From: Microbacterium sp. ABRD28
GTDB lineage: Bacteria; Actinomycetota; Actinomycetes; Actinomycetales; Microbacteriaceae
DNA length: 64,000 bases
Assembly (NCBI RefSeq): GCF_003850245.1
Contig: NZ_CP031015.1
Coordinates: forward strand, 186,001 to 250,000
Direction of reading: 5' to 3'
A program made the translations under genes and the position numbers. Within the stretch, counting starts at the first letter, position 1. The number at the start of each line of letters is the position of its first letter. The notes beneath the pieces are model-generated. The model saw only the letters and a program-made list of their open reading frames with translations. It did no database searches and had not been told where the DNA came from. Below, piece by piece: positions 46,052 to 54,745 of this stretch.

Positions 46052-47791
46052 ATGCCTCGATCTTTCGAGCGGCCCGCGGCAGGGACGCCGCTGCTGCAGG
46101 TCCGCGACATGGCCGTGGAGTTCCGCACCGTCGACGGGACGGTCCACGCCGTCGAAGGCGTCGACCTCGATCTCGCCGCCGGTGAGACCCTCGCCATCGT
46201 CGGCGAGTCGGGGTCGGGGAAGTCGACTACGGCGATGGCGGTGATCGGTCTCCTCCCGGGCAACGGGCGGGTGACGCAGGGCAGCATCCTCTTCGAGGGC
46301 GAGAACCTCGTCGGAGCCCCCGAATCGGTGATGCGCCAGGTGCGCGGCCGTTCGATCGGCCTCGTGCCGCAGGACCCGATGTCGAACCTCAACCCGGTCG
46401 CGAAGATCGGCACGCAGGTGGCCGAGACCCTTCTCGCGCACGGCCTGGCGACGCGCAAGGACGTCGACCGCAGGGTCGTCGAGACCCTCGAGGCGGCGGG
46501 TCTTCCCGACGCCGCCGCCCGCGCCAAGCAGTACCCGCACGAGTTCTCGGGCGGTATGCGCCAGCGCGCGCTCATCGCGATCGGTCTGGCGTGCAACCCC
46601 AAGCTCCTCATCGCCGACGAGCCCACGAGCGCGCTCGACGTGACGGTGCAGAAGACGATCCTCGATCAGCTCGACCGGATGACCAGCGACACGGGCACCT
46701 CGGTGATGCTCATCACGCACGACCTCGGCCTCGCCGCCGAGCGCGCCTCGCGCGTGGTCGTCATGCACCGCGGGCGCATCGTCGAGCAGGGGCCCGCGCG
46801 ACAGATCCTCGAAGACCCGCAGCAGCCGTACACCCAGGCGCTGGTGAAGGCCGCCCCGTCGGTGGCGGCGGTGCGACTGCGTCCCGAGGCCTTCCGCCGG
46901 CCCGAGAAGACGGATGCCGCCGCGTCGGCCGCGCCCGCGGCATCCGTGTCCGTCGTCGAGAGCGCGCCGGCTGCGCCGGCCGGCGCGCGTGCCGAGGCGG
47001 CCCCGGATCACATCGTCGAGGTCGAGGGGCTGACCAAGGTCTTCCCGGTGCGGGGGCAGAAGGACGACTTCGTCGCCGTGAAGGACGTCTCGTTCGCGAT
47101 CCCGCGCGGGCAGACCGTCGCGATCGTCGGTGAGTCGGGGTCGGGGAAGACCACGACAGCCCGGATGATGCTGAAGGTCGTCGAACCGACGAGCGGCACC
47201 ATCTCGTTCGACGGGGTCGACGTGTCGACCCTCAAGGGGCGGGCGCTGAAGGACTTCCGCCAGAAGGTGCAGCCGATCTTCCAGGACCCCTACTCGTCGC
47301 TGAACCCGATGTTCACCATCGAGCGACTGATCGAGGAGCCGCTGGAGTTCTACCGGCGCGGGTCGTCGACCGAGCGCACCAAGCGGGTGCGGCAGCTGCT
47401 GGATGACGTGGCGCTGCCGGCCTCGATGATGCGCCGGTACCCGTCGGAGCTGTCGGGAGGCCAGCGTCAGCGCGTCGCGATCGCCCGGGCTCTCGCCCTG
47501 TCTCCCGAGCTGATCGTCTGCGACGAGCCCGTCTCGGCGCTCGACGTGCTCGTGCAGGATCAGGTGCTGCGGCTTCTGCGAGACCTGCAGCGCGAGTACG
47601 GGCTGAGCTATCTTTTCATCTCCCACGACCTCGCGGTGGTGCGGCTGATCAGCGACTACGTCTGCGTGATGAAGGACGGGCACCTCGTCGAGGCCGCGTC
47701 GGGCGAGGAGATCTTCACCAACCCGCGCGACCCCTACACGCGGCGTCTGCTCGCCTCGATCCCGGGCAACGAGCTCGACATCGCGGTCTGA
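46052..47791 (+). CDS. Fused dual ATPase of a peptide ABC transporter
   Basis: A 579-residue cytoplasmic protein with two complete ABC domains, equivalent to DppD and DppF in one chain. The first has Walker A GESGSGKSTTA (Lys57), signature SGGMRQRALIA and Walker B LLIADEPTSALD. The second has Walker A GESGSGKTTTA (Lys366), signature [15 protein letters not shown] and IVCDEPVSALD. They are joined by an Ala/Pro linker at about 280-330. It converges with the permease operon at 48026-51783, which is probably its partner. Confidence 0.94.
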   Translation: MPRSFERPAAGTPLLQVRDMAVEFRTVDGTVHAVEGVDLDLAAGETLAIVGESGSGKSTTAMAVIGLLPGNGRVTQGSILFEGENLVGAPESVMRQVRGRSIGLVPQDPMSNLNPVAKIGTQVAETLLAHGLATRKDVDRRVVETLEAAGLPDAAARAKQYPHEFSGGMRQRALIAIGLACNPKLLIADEPTSALDVTVQKTILDQLDRMTSDTGTSVMLITHDLGLAAERASRVVVMHRGRIVEQGPARQILEDPQQPYTQALVKAAPSVAAVRLRPEAFRRPEKTDAAASAAPAASVSVVESAPAAPAGARAEAAPDHIVEVEGLTKVFPVRGQKDDFVAVKDVSFAIPRGQTVAIVGESGSGKTTTARMMLKVVEPTSGTISFDGVDVSTLKGRALKDFRQKVQPIFQDPYSSLNPMFTIERLIEEPLEFYRRGSSTERTKRVRQLLDDVALPASMMRRYPSELSGGQRQRVAIARALALSPELIVCDEPVSALDVLVQDQVLRLLRDLQREYGLSYLFISHDLAVVRLISDYVCVMKDGHLVEAASGEEIFTNPRDPYTRRLLASIPGNELDIAV

Positions 47792-47846
47792 CCCCGCGCC
47801 GCGGCATCCGCTCCTCCACTGCCCTGCCCCTCCCGCGGCGATGGCT

Positions 47847-47906
47847 GCTCCCCCGTCACGATCCGCCCCTCACCCGCGCGCGGAGGGGCCGAACGTGACG
47901 GGGGAG
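47847..47906. repeat. 60-bp palindromic element, copy 1
   Basis: Begins GCTCCCCCGTCACG and ends CGTGACGGGGGAG, giving 13-bp perfect outer arms. The imperfect inner arms (CCCCTC/GAGGGG) surround a CGCGCG centre. It is identical to copy 2. It may act as a bidirectional terminator between the convergent genes. Confidence 0.9.
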
Positions 47907-47920
47907 ACGCGGGGGTGTTC

Positions 47921-47980
47921 GCTCCCCCGTCACGATCCGCCCCTCACCCGCGCGCGGAGGGGCCGAACGTGACGGGGGAG
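47921..47980. repeat. 60-bp palindromic element, copy 2
   Basis: An exact copy of 47847-47906, starting 74 bp later with 14 bp between the two. The remaining 47981-48025 is GC-rich with short GAGGGCGCGGCG direct repeats and no gene. Confidence 0.9.
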
Positions 47981-48025
47981 TGGATGCGGGGGTGAGGCGT
48001 GAGGGCGCGGCGGGAGGGCGCGGCG

Positions 48026-48985
48026 CTAGCGGGCGCGGGTGCGGGGATCCATCGCTTCGCGCAGCGCCTCGCCGAGCAGGGTGAACCCCAGCGCGGTGAT
48101 CGTGATGCAGGCACCGGGAAGGAACGCCAGCCACGGCGCGATCGCGAGCTCGAGCTGCGCGTAGGTGAGCATGCGCCCCCACTCCGCGGTCTGCGGAAGC
48201 CCCCCGCCGAGACCGAGGAACGACAGCGCGGCCGCCTCGATCACCGCGGTCGCCAGCGACAGCGTGCCCTGCACGATGACCGGACCGATGGCGTTGGGCA
48301 GCACGTGGCTCATCGTGATCTTGCCGCGGCCGAGGCCGAGCGTCTGGGCCGACAGCACGTAGTCGGCCGACCGCTGCTGGAGCATCGACGCCCGCAGAAG
48401 CCGCGCGAACACCGGCACCTGCGCGGCACCGATCGCGATCATCACCGACAGCTGGGTCTGCCCGAGGATCGCCGCGATCGACACCGCCAGCAGCAGCGAC
48501 GGCACCGAGAGCAGGATGTCGACGAAGCGCATCACGACGACGTCGACCCAGCCGCCGAACGCGCCGGCGATGAGGCCGAGCAGCATGCCGCCGAGAAGAC
48601 CGAAAGCGGTCGAGACCACGCCGATCGTGAGCGACGCCTGCGCGCCCCAGATGAGCTTGGACAGCACATCGCCGCCGAAGCGGTCGAGTCCGAGCGGGAA
48701 CTGCGGGAGCTCCCCCGGACCCGGGATGTAGGTCGGTGTGATGTACCGCTGGCCCGGCAGTTCGGTCGGGCCGTAGGGCGCGAGCACGGGCGCGAGGGCG
48801 GCGACGAGGATGAACAGGGCGATGATGACCGCCCCCACCCATGCCGAGGGGTTCCGACGCAGCCGCCGGAACACGTCGCGCCAGAAGCCGCCGCGCACCT
48901 GCGCGCCCAGCAGCTCCCGATCATCGATCGCGGTGTCGTCGACCGGCCCGCCGCTGGGGGCGGGGGGAAGCATCGCCGAGGTCAT
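48026..48985 (-). CDS. Peptide ABC transporter permease (DppC type)
   Basis: A 319-residue inner-membrane permease with an N-terminal cytoplasmic tail and about six membrane helices. The DppC/OppC signatures are LGLDRFGGDVLSKLIWGAQASL, SVPSLLLAVSIAAILG and SFLGLGGGLPQTAEWGRML. Its start overlaps the DppB-type gene by 4 nt. It is the last gene of the binding protein-permease-permease operon. Confidence 0.94.
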   Translation of the reverse strand: MTSAMLPPAPSGGPVDDTAIDDRELLGAQVRGGFWRDVFRRLRRNPSAWVGAVIIALFILVAALAPVLAPYGPTELPGQRYITPTYIPGPGELPQFPLGLDRFGGDVLSKLIWGAQASLTIGVVSTAFGLLGGMLLGLIAGAFGGWVDVVVMRFVDILLSVPSLLLAVSIAAILGQTQLSVMIAIGAAQVPVFARLLRASMLQQRSADYVLSAQTLGLGRGKITMSHVLPNAIGPVIVQGTLSLATAVIEAAALSFLGLGGGLPQTAEWGRMLTYAQLELAIAPWLAFLPGACITITALGFTLLGEALREAMDPRTRAR

Positions 48986-49986
48986 TGGACCCTCACTCTC
49001 GGGTCGATGAAGCTGTACGAGACATCCACGATCAGGTTGATCAGGGCGTACGCGATCGCGATGAAGATGATGAAGCCCTGCAGCACCGGGAAGTCACGGG
49101 TGAAGATGGCGCGGGCGAGGAACGATCCGATGCCGGGGAAGGCGAACACCGTCTCGGTGAGCACCGCCCCCGAGATGAGCAGTCCCGTCTGCAGACCCAC
49201 CGTCGTGACGACCGGGAGCAGCGCGTTGCGCAGGATGAACCGCCCGCGGATCGTGCCCCGCGGCACGCCCTTGGCCATGCCGGTGCGGACGTAGTCGGCG
49301 TTCTGCACCTCGAGCACCGAGGCGCGGGTGATCCGCACGATGATCGCCAGGGGGATCGTCGCGAGCGCCACCGCGGGCAGGATCAGGTGCAGGATCGCGT
49401 CCCACGCGGCATCCCATTCGCCGGTGATGATCCCGTCGAGGATGTAGAAGTTCGTGTAGTGGGTCGCATCGATGCGCGGATCCTGTCGACCCTCCGACGG
49501 CAGCCAGCCCAGCTGCACCGCGAACACCCACTTCAGCAGGAACGCGAGGAAGAACACCGGGATCGTGATGCCGAGGAGGCTCGCGGCCACGGTGAGATGG
49601 TCGGTGGCCTTGCCGTGCCGGCGGGCGGCCCAGTATCCGAGGGGGATGCCGACGCCGACGGCGATGAGGAGCGCGGCGCTGGAGAGCTCGAGGGTCGCCG
49701 GGAAACGGCGCCAGAACTCTTCGGTGACGGCCCGCCCGGTCTGGATCGACGTGCCGAAGTCGCCCTGCAGCAGGCGCCCGAGCCAGACGATGTACTGCTC
49801 GAACAGCGGCCGATCGAACCCGTAGAGCCGGTTGATCTCGGCGACCGCCTCGGGGGTCGCCCGCTCACCGAGGAGCGCGACGGCGGGCCCGCCCGGCAGG
49901 GCGCGGACCCAGAGGAACAGCAGGATGGACAACCCGAACAGCGTCGGGATGAGCAAGAGGATCCTCTTGCCGATGGTGCGTATCAC
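48982..49986 (-). CDS. Peptide ABC transporter permease (DppB type)
   Basis: A 334-residue inner-membrane permease with six helices. DppB/OppB features are LFLWVRALPGGPAVAL near the N-terminus, the YVRTGMAKGVPRGTI cytoplasmic ATPase-contact loop and TETVFAFPGIGSFLARAI. It lies 129 bp after the binding-protein gene, with a perfect hairpin in the gap, and overlaps the second permease gene by 4 nt. Confidence 0.94.
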   Translation of the reverse strand: MIRTIGKRILLLIPTLFGLSILLFLWVRALPGGPAVALLGERATPEAVAEINRLYGFDRPLFEQYIVWLGRLLQGDFGTSIQTGRAVTEEFWRRFPATLELSSAALLIAVGVGIPLGYWAARRHGKATDHLTVAASLLGITIPVFFLAFLLKWVFAVQLGWLPSEGRQDPRIDATHYTNFYILDGIITGEWDAAWDAILHLILPAVALATIPLAIIVRITRASVLEVQNADYVRTGMAKGVPRGTIRGRFILRNALLPVVTTVGLQTGLLISGAVLTETVFAFPGIGSFLARAIFTRDFPVLQGFIIFIAIAYALINLIVDVSYSFIDPRVRVQ

Positions 49987-50064
49987 GGAAGGCAGCCTTC
50001 GAGGACGAGCGCCCCGGCTCCGGCAAGGGGGCCGGGGGCGCGGTCGTGCGGAGGAGAAGACGAG

Positions 50065-50107
50065 CGGATGTCGCGGCGCGGCGTGCGAGGCCGCGCCGCG
50101 ACATCCG
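50065..50107 (-). terminator. Perfect 17-bp intercistronic hairpin after the peptide-binding protein gene
   Basis: The arms 50065-50081 and 50091-50107 pair perfectly around a 9-nt loop. It begins 8 nt after the binding-protein stop and has no U-tract. It probably limits read-through or stabilises the upstream mRNA, so that the binding protein is made in excess over the permeases. Confidence 0.75.
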
Positions 50108-50115
50108 GATCGTCG

Positions 50116-51783
50116 TTACTCGGAGAGCTCGACCAGGTTGTAGACCTCGTCCTGCACGGGGCTCGCCGGGTACGAGGTGACGCGCTCGTCGAAGACGAGG
50201 GTCGGCACCGGGTGGGCGAGCGGAATCCCCGGGAGGAACTCCATGATCTGCGCGTTCGCGTCGGCGTAGGCCGACTCCTGCTCGTCGGCCGTGGCCAGGC
50301 CCCGACCGGTGGTCAACGCGCTGAAGATCTCGGCGTTGTCGAAGCCCCACTCGTTCGACGGTGCGCCGAAGAACGTCCCCACGAAGTTGTCGGGGTCGTT
50401 GTAGTCACCGGTCCAGCCGAGCAGGTGGATGCCGTGCTCGCTGCCGCCCTGGATGAGGTCGAGGTACTCGCCCCACTCGTTCGAGACGGGGTTGAGCACG
50501 ATGCCGACGGCCTCGAGCTGAGACTGCAGGTTGGTGAAGATCTGCTCGGGGTTGGGCATGTACGGCCGCGAGATGTTGACCGGGTAGTTGAACGTGATGG
50601 TGAGGGGGTTCGACTCGTCGAAGCCCGCCTCGGCCAGCAGCGCCTGGGCCTGCTCGGGGTCGTACTCGTAGGTGGCGACGTCGGGGTTCCAGCCGATCAC
50701 GCTGTCGGGCATGAACTGCGTGGCGACCTCGGTGCCCTCGGGGAGCACCTGCGAGATCAGCTGCTCCTTGTCGATCGCGTGGGCGATCGCCTGGCGGACG
50801 CGCTCGTCGGCGAGCTCGGGAACGGCCTGGTTCATGCCGAGGTAGAGCACGTTGAACGGGTCGCGGTTGATGAGGGTGAAGCCCGCCTCCTCCAGCGCGC
50901 CGAGGTCGGCGGGGGCGACGAGGTCGTAGCCGTCGATGCTTCCGGATTCCAGCGCCTGGCGCCGCGCGGTGGTGTCGCCGATCACCTGGAAGATGATCTC
51001 CTCGACGACGCCCTGCTCGCCCCAGTAGTCCTCGTAAGCGGTGAGGGTGGTGGTGCTGCCCGGGTCCCACGACTCGAACTGGAACGGACCGGTGCCGGTC
51101 GGGTGCCCCGTGGCGTACTCGCTGAGGGTCGGGGCCTCGGAGGTGCCGCCGACGTCGTCGGCGCCGTACTCCTCCAGCGCGGTGGGGCTCTGCATCGCGA
51201 AGGCGGGGAGCGACAGCGCAGGGATGAACCCGGCGAAGGGCTCGGTCAGCGTGACGGTGACCTCGGTGTCGCCGTTCGGCTCGCACCCGCCGTAGATCGA
51301 GGTGCCCGTGTCGGCGTAGCCGCGCATGAGCTTGCCCCAGTAGTACGACAGGCTCTCGCTCTGGGCGATGCCGGTGAAGTTGTTCTGGCGGTCGAAGTTG
51401 AAGCACACCGCTTCGGCGTTGAAGGGGGTGCCGTCGTGGAAGGTGACGCCCTCCTCGAGGGTGAAGGTGTAGCTCAATCCGTCCTCGGACTGCTCCCAGC
51501 TGCTGGCCAGGAGCGGCGCGGGGTCGGCCGTCCCAGGCTCGACGCCCACGAGGCCTTCGAAGATCTGCCTGGAGACGCGGAACGATTCGCCGTCGCTGGC
51601 GAACGCCGGATCCAGGCTCGACACGTCACCGGAGGCGCCGAAGATGAACGTCGAGTCGACGTCGCTCGGCTCCTCGCTTCCGCCGCCCTCCTCGCGCTGG
51701 CTCGCGCAGGCCGTCAGGATCAGCGATCCGACGGCGATGGCGGCAGCGCCGGCGAGCAGGCGCTTTCTCGTTGAGTGAAGCAT
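50116..51783 (-). CDS. Peptide ABC transporter substrate-binding lipoprotein
   Basis: A 555-residue extracellular lipoprotein of the SBP_bac_5 family. The signal peptide ends with lipobox ILTACAS at about Cys27. It has family motifs VTFHDGTPFNAEAVCFNFDR and VRQAIAHAIDKEQLI. I choose the ATG at 51783 (MLHSTRKRLLAG), preceded by GGAAGG; the frame is open 16 codons further up. Peptide is the likely substrate; the adjacent 5-oxoprolinase genes suggest that pyroglutamyl-containing peptides are one possibility (inference). Confidence 0.94.
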   Translation of the reverse strand: MLHSTRKRLLAGAAAIAVGSLILTACASQREEGGGSEEPSDVDSTFIFGASGDVSSLDPAFASDGESFRVSRQIFEGLVGVEPGTADPAPLLASSWEQSEDGLSYTFTLEEGVTFHDGTPFNAEAVCFNFDRQNNFTGIAQSESLSYYWGKLMRGYADTGTSIYGGCEPNGDTEVTVTLTEPFAGFIPALSLPAFAMQSPTALEEYGADDVGGTSEAPTLSEYATGHPTGTGPFQFESWDPGSTTTLTAYEDYWGEQGVVEEIIFQVIGDTTARRQALESGSIDGYDLVAPADLGALEEAGFTLINRDPFNVLYLGMNQAVPELADERVRQAIAHAIDKEQLISQVLPEGTEVATQFMPDSVIGWNPDVATYEYDPEQAQALLAEAGFDESNPLTITFNYPVNISRPYMPNPEQIFTNLQSQLEAVGIVLNPVSNEWGEYLDLIQGGSEHGIHLLGWTGDYNDPDNFVGTFFGAPSNEWGFDNAEIFSALTTGRGLATADEQESAYADANAQIMEFLPGIPLAHPVPTLVFDERVTSYPASPVQDEVYNLVELSE

Positions 51784-51965
51784 CGTGTACTGCACCTTCC
51801 TTTTCGAGGGTCCCTTTCGGGTCGCGAGCACAGCGACGTGTGTGACAGCACCGGCCCACGGAGTGTGATCCCTCGACCGTACCCGCGCGCCGTCGCACGG
51901 ATGGTCACGGTGAGGTTGCGATTCTGTTTCGGCGGCTGGGGGGAAGAAGGAGGGATGCCGCGGAC

Positions 51966-51971
51966 TAGCGT
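51966..51971 (+). promoter_or_regulatory. -10 box, leaderless start of the spermidine-synthase-like gene
   Basis: TAGCGT followed by 6 nt and the ATG at 51978. No ribosome site is visible. Confidence 0.5.
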
Positions 51972-51977
51972 TGAGCC

Positions 51978-52841
51978 ATGGCGCGCGCTCGGGTGGAACA
52001 GGTGCGACCCTCGGCGCGGCTCGGCGACGGGACGCTCGCGATGATCGCGCCGTCGGAGTACGACACCGGCTGGGAGCTCATCGTCGACGGCACGCCGCAG
52101 TCGCACGTCGACCTCGACGACCCCACGCACCTGCACTTCGAGTACGTGTCGCGGATGGCGGCGGTGATCGACCGCCTGAAGCTCCCGGGTCAGCCCCTCA
52201 CCGCCGTGCACCTGGGCGCCGGCGCGCTGACGGTGCCGCGGTACATCGAGGCGACCCGGCCGGGGTCGCGCCAGCAGGTCATCGAGCTCGAACAGCCCCT
52301 GGTCGACCTCGTGCGCGAGCATCTGCCCCTTCCGCGCGGGGCGGCGATCAGGATGCGGATCGGCGACGCCCGACGGGGCCTGGCCCGGCTTCCGCGCGCC
52401 CTGGTCGGCGCCGTCGACGTGCTCGTCTCCGACGTCTACGCCGGCGCGCAGACCCCGGCGCACCTGACGACGGTGGAGTTCTACCGTGAGGCCGCCGCAC
52501 TCCTCGCCCCCGACGGAGTGCTGCTGGTCAACGTCGCCGACGGCGCCGGGCTCGCCTTCGCCCGCCGACAGGTCGCGACGGTGCGCGAGGCGCTCCCCCA
52601 CGTCATCGTGCTGGCCGAGGTGCAGACGCTGAAGGGTCGTCGGTTCGGCAACCTCGTTGTCGCCGCCTCACCCACGCCCCTGCCGACCCAGTGGCTGCCG
52701 CGGCTGATGGCCGCAGGCCCTCACCCGGCGAAGGTGGCCGAGGGCGAGGAGGTCGTCGAGTTCGCGCGCGGCGCGCGCATCGCGACCGACGGCGACGCGA
52801 CGCCGTCGCCCAAGCCCGCGGCATCCGTCTTCGAACGGTGA
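51978..52841 (+). CDS. Spermidine-synthase-like SAM-binding methyltransferase
   Basis: A 287-residue soluble protein. It has the class I fold of spermidine synthase-like proteins: HLGAGALTVPRY (motif I), QVIELEQPLVDLVRE (acidic strand-2 end) and VLVSDVYAGAQTPAHLTT (motif with the Asp that would face the amine). The active-site Asp-rich context of true spermidine synthases is only partly kept, so the substrate is unknown. It stands alone with a leaderless-type promoter. Confidence 0.75.
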   Translation: MARARVEQVRPSARLGDGTLAMIAPSEYDTGWELIVDGTPQSHVDLDDPTHLHFEYVSRMAAVIDRLKLPGQPLTAVHLGAGALTVPRYIEATRPGSRQQVIELEQPLVDLVREHLPLPRGAAIRMRIGDARRGLARLPRALVGAVDVLVSDVYAGAQTPAHLTTVEFYREAAALLAPDGVLLVNVADGAGLAFARRQVATVREALPHVIVLAEVQTLKGRRFGNLVVAASPTPLPTQWLPRLMAAGPHPAKVAEGEEVVEFARGARIATDGDATPSPKPAASVFER

Positions 52842-52950
52842 ATCGCGATCCTGATGCCGCCCTGCGGCGTGCCACGCCGGCGCCGGCGCCGCGGTCGCGC
52901 AGACTGGGGGAGCGTGGGCGCGGGACCCTCGAGCGTGGAAGGAGTCGATC

Positions 52951-53478
52951 ATGAGCTACATCCTGGGATACGACCCCGACACCCTGCGGGAGCAGGTCGA
53001 CCCTGTCCGCTGCGAGGGGCGCCTGGACGAGATCGGCGAGCAGCGGAGCCTGCCGGCTCTGCTCGAACGGGTGTGGCTGCTGAAGGTGCTCGATCGACTC
53101 GATGACGCGCTGGTGCTCTCGGAGCAGTCGGTGCGGGTGGCCCGGATGGCGGGGACGCGGAAAGACCTGCTGCGCGCCCGCATTCTCCACGCCACCGTGC
53201 TGCAGGTGCGCGGACAGCTCGCCGCCGCCGAGCAGGAACTCACCGCGTGCGCCGAAGAGGCCGATGGTCAGGGCTGGTCGGGCATCGCGGCCTTCGCGTA
53301 CCAGCATCGCGGCAAGACCCGCTACGACGGCGAGGACTACGACGCCGCGCGCACCGACTTCAAGCGCGCCCTGTTCCTCCGGCAGGAGTCGGGGGCCCCG
53401 GACGATCAGCTCGAATCGACGCTGTTGGCGATCGATGCGTCCGAGCGGCGGCGCATGCGGTCGTCGGTCGCGAGCTGA
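52951..53478 (+). CDS. TPR-like helical repeat protein
   Basis: A 175-residue soluble protein with helical hairpins of TPR type (RVWLLKVLDRLDDALVLSEQ, LRARILHATVLQVRGQLAAAEQ, AFAYQHRGKTRYDGEDYDAA). It has a GGAAGGAG site 6 nt before the ATG. It is probably a protein-interaction module; its partner is unknown. Confidence 0.75.
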   Translation: MSYILGYDPDTLREQVDPVRCEGRLDEIGEQRSLPALLERVWLLKVLDRLDDALVLSEQSVRVARMAGTRKDLLRARILHATVLQVRGQLAAAEQELTACAEEADGQGWSGIAAFAYQHRGKTRYDGEDYDAARTDFKRALFLRQESGAPDDQLESTLLAIDASERRRMRSSVAS

Positions 53479-53495
53479 GTGTCGTAGGTACGTTC

Positions 53496-53501
53496 TACTG
53501 T
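53496..53501 (+). promoter_or_regulatory. -10 box, leaderless start of the SprT-like gene
   Basis: TACTGT followed by 7 nt and the ATG at 53509. No ribosome site is visible. Confidence 0.45.
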
Positions 53502-53508
53502 TTCGGGC

Positions 53509-54063
53509 ATGTCAGAACCTGAACGTGTGCGCGTCTGGGCGAACGCCCTGATCGACCAGCATCTCGGCCCCTCCTGGACCTTCGGCTTCGACAACGCCAA
53601 GCGGCGTGCCGGCCTCTGCGATTTCCGGCGCAAGCGCATCAGCGTCTCGCGCTACCTGTCGGCGCGCTACGACGACGACACCAACCATCAGACCCTTCTG
53701 CACGAGGTCGCCCACGCCCTCGCGGGGCCTGCGGCCGGACACGGCGCGGAGTGGAAGCGCATCGCGCGGAGCCTGGGCTACGTCGGGGGAACGACCCACG
53801 ACGGTGAGACGGCTGTCGAGCTCGCGCCCTGGGTGGGGGTGTGCCCCGCCGGGCACACCGCGTACCGGCATCGGCGCCCGCCGCGCGCGACGTCGTGCGT
53901 CGCGTGCGCGCCGCGCTTCGACCGCCGTCATCTGTTCACCTGGACGCGGCGAGAGATCTCGGCGGCGACCCGGCTGGCGGCGATGACACCACGAGGGGAT
54001 GCCGCCCCGGTCGAGTCAGATCCCGACGATGCGGGCCCCGCGCACGATCGGCACCGCTTCTGA
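53509..54063 (+). CDS. SprT-like zinc metalloprotease
   Basis: A 184-residue protein with the zincin motif HEVAH (His65, Glu66, His69) and a probable third ligand, His78, in the GHGAEWK context typical of SprT/Spartan-like domains. A pair of cysteine sites (VCPAGH, TSCVAC) resembles the zinc ribbon that follows in this family. The natural substrate in bacteria is unknown. The last 48 bp overlap the 3' end of the convergent ComB-like gene. Confidence 0.82.
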   Translation: MSEPERVRVWANALIDQHLGPSWTFGFDNAKRRAGLCDFRRKRISVSRYLSARYDDDTNHQTLLHEVAHALAGPAAGHGAEWKRIARSLGYVGGTTHDGETAVELAPWVGVCPAGHTAYRHRRPPRATSCVACAPRFDRRHLFTWTRREISAATRLAAMTPRGDAAPVESDPDDAGPAHDRHRF

Positions 54064-54693
54064 GGCATCGATCTCGGCGGCTCGGACGACGTCTGACCGC
54101 AGGTCTTTCTCGATGAGTTCCTGGCCTGAGCCGCTCGCGGTGAGGAGGTGACGCACGGCGCCGCGGAGGCCGCGGAACGCTTCGCCCGCCGTCGCGGCCT
54201 CGGGTGAGGAGTGGTCGATCCCCCGGGTCGTGAGGGCGTCGATGACGGCGCCCGCACCGAGGAGATCCTCGACGGCGAAGCGCAGCGGCGCGCCGCCATG
54301 ACCGAGCTCACCGGCGGGGATGATCGAGATCGAGGTGCGGCGGCCACGGCGCTCCTGCTCATCGGCGATCGCCTGAGCGACGGCGGAGGCGTTGCGAAGT
54401 CCCGCGAGGAGGACGACCGGGGCGGAGGGTTCGTCCTCGACCGCGTGGGGGCCGGTCTGGTCGGGGCCTGCGGCGGCTGCGGCCGCGGCGACCCGGGCGC
54501 CGTTGAGTGACACGGCGAAGGCCGCGTCATCCAGCATCATCTCCTCGCCTCGCTCGACCACGTCGATCACGGTGCTGGAGAAGCGGAGCACGTCGACGAC
54601 GACCACGATGTCGGCGGGCGCGAGGCGCGCGAGGGCGTCGAGCCCCCAGTCCAGACGCACCTGGTACCGGGACTGATCGAAGGGCGAGGCCAT
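54016..54693 (-). CDS. 2-phosphosulfolactate phosphatase-like protein (ComB family)
   Basis: A 225-residue protein with ComB signatures: [17 protein letters not shown] (the acidic metal-binding region), [23 protein letters not shown] and [14 protein letters not shown]. In methanogens ComB makes sulfolactate for coenzyme M. Actinobacteria carry homologues without the rest of that pathway, and the substrate here is unknown. A TAGGCT box 6 nt before the ATG suggests a leaderless mRNA. It diverges from the small gene at 54746. Confidence 0.8.
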   Translation of the reverse strand: MASPFDQSRYQVRLDWGLDALARLAPADIVVVVDVLRFSSTVIDVVERGEEMMLDDAAFAVSLNGARVAAAAAAAGPDQTGPHAVEDEPSAPVVLLAGLRNASAVAQAIADEQERRGRRTSISIIPAGELGHGGAPLRFAVEDLLGAGAVIDALTTRGIDHSSPEAATAGEAFRGLRGAVRHLLTASGSGQELIEKDLRSDVVRAAEIDASEAVPIVRGARIVGI

Positions 54694-54699
54694 TCCGTC

Positions 54700-54705
54700 A
54701 GCCTA
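54700..54705 (-). promoter_or_regulatory. -10 box, leaderless start of the ComB-like gene
   Basis: TAGGCT on the minus strand, 6 nt before the ATG at 54693. It lies in the 52-bp divergent gap. Confidence 0.45.
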
Positions 54706-54733
54706 AACGGGCGAGGCGGGCGACGCGGAATGA

Positions 54734-54739
54734 CAGAGT
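54734..54739 (+). promoter_or_regulatory. -10-like box, leaderless start of the 54746 gene
   Basis: CAGAGT followed by 6 nt and the ATG at 54746. Weaker match than the TANNNT boxes. Confidence 0.3.
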
Positions 54740-54745
54740 GGGCAC

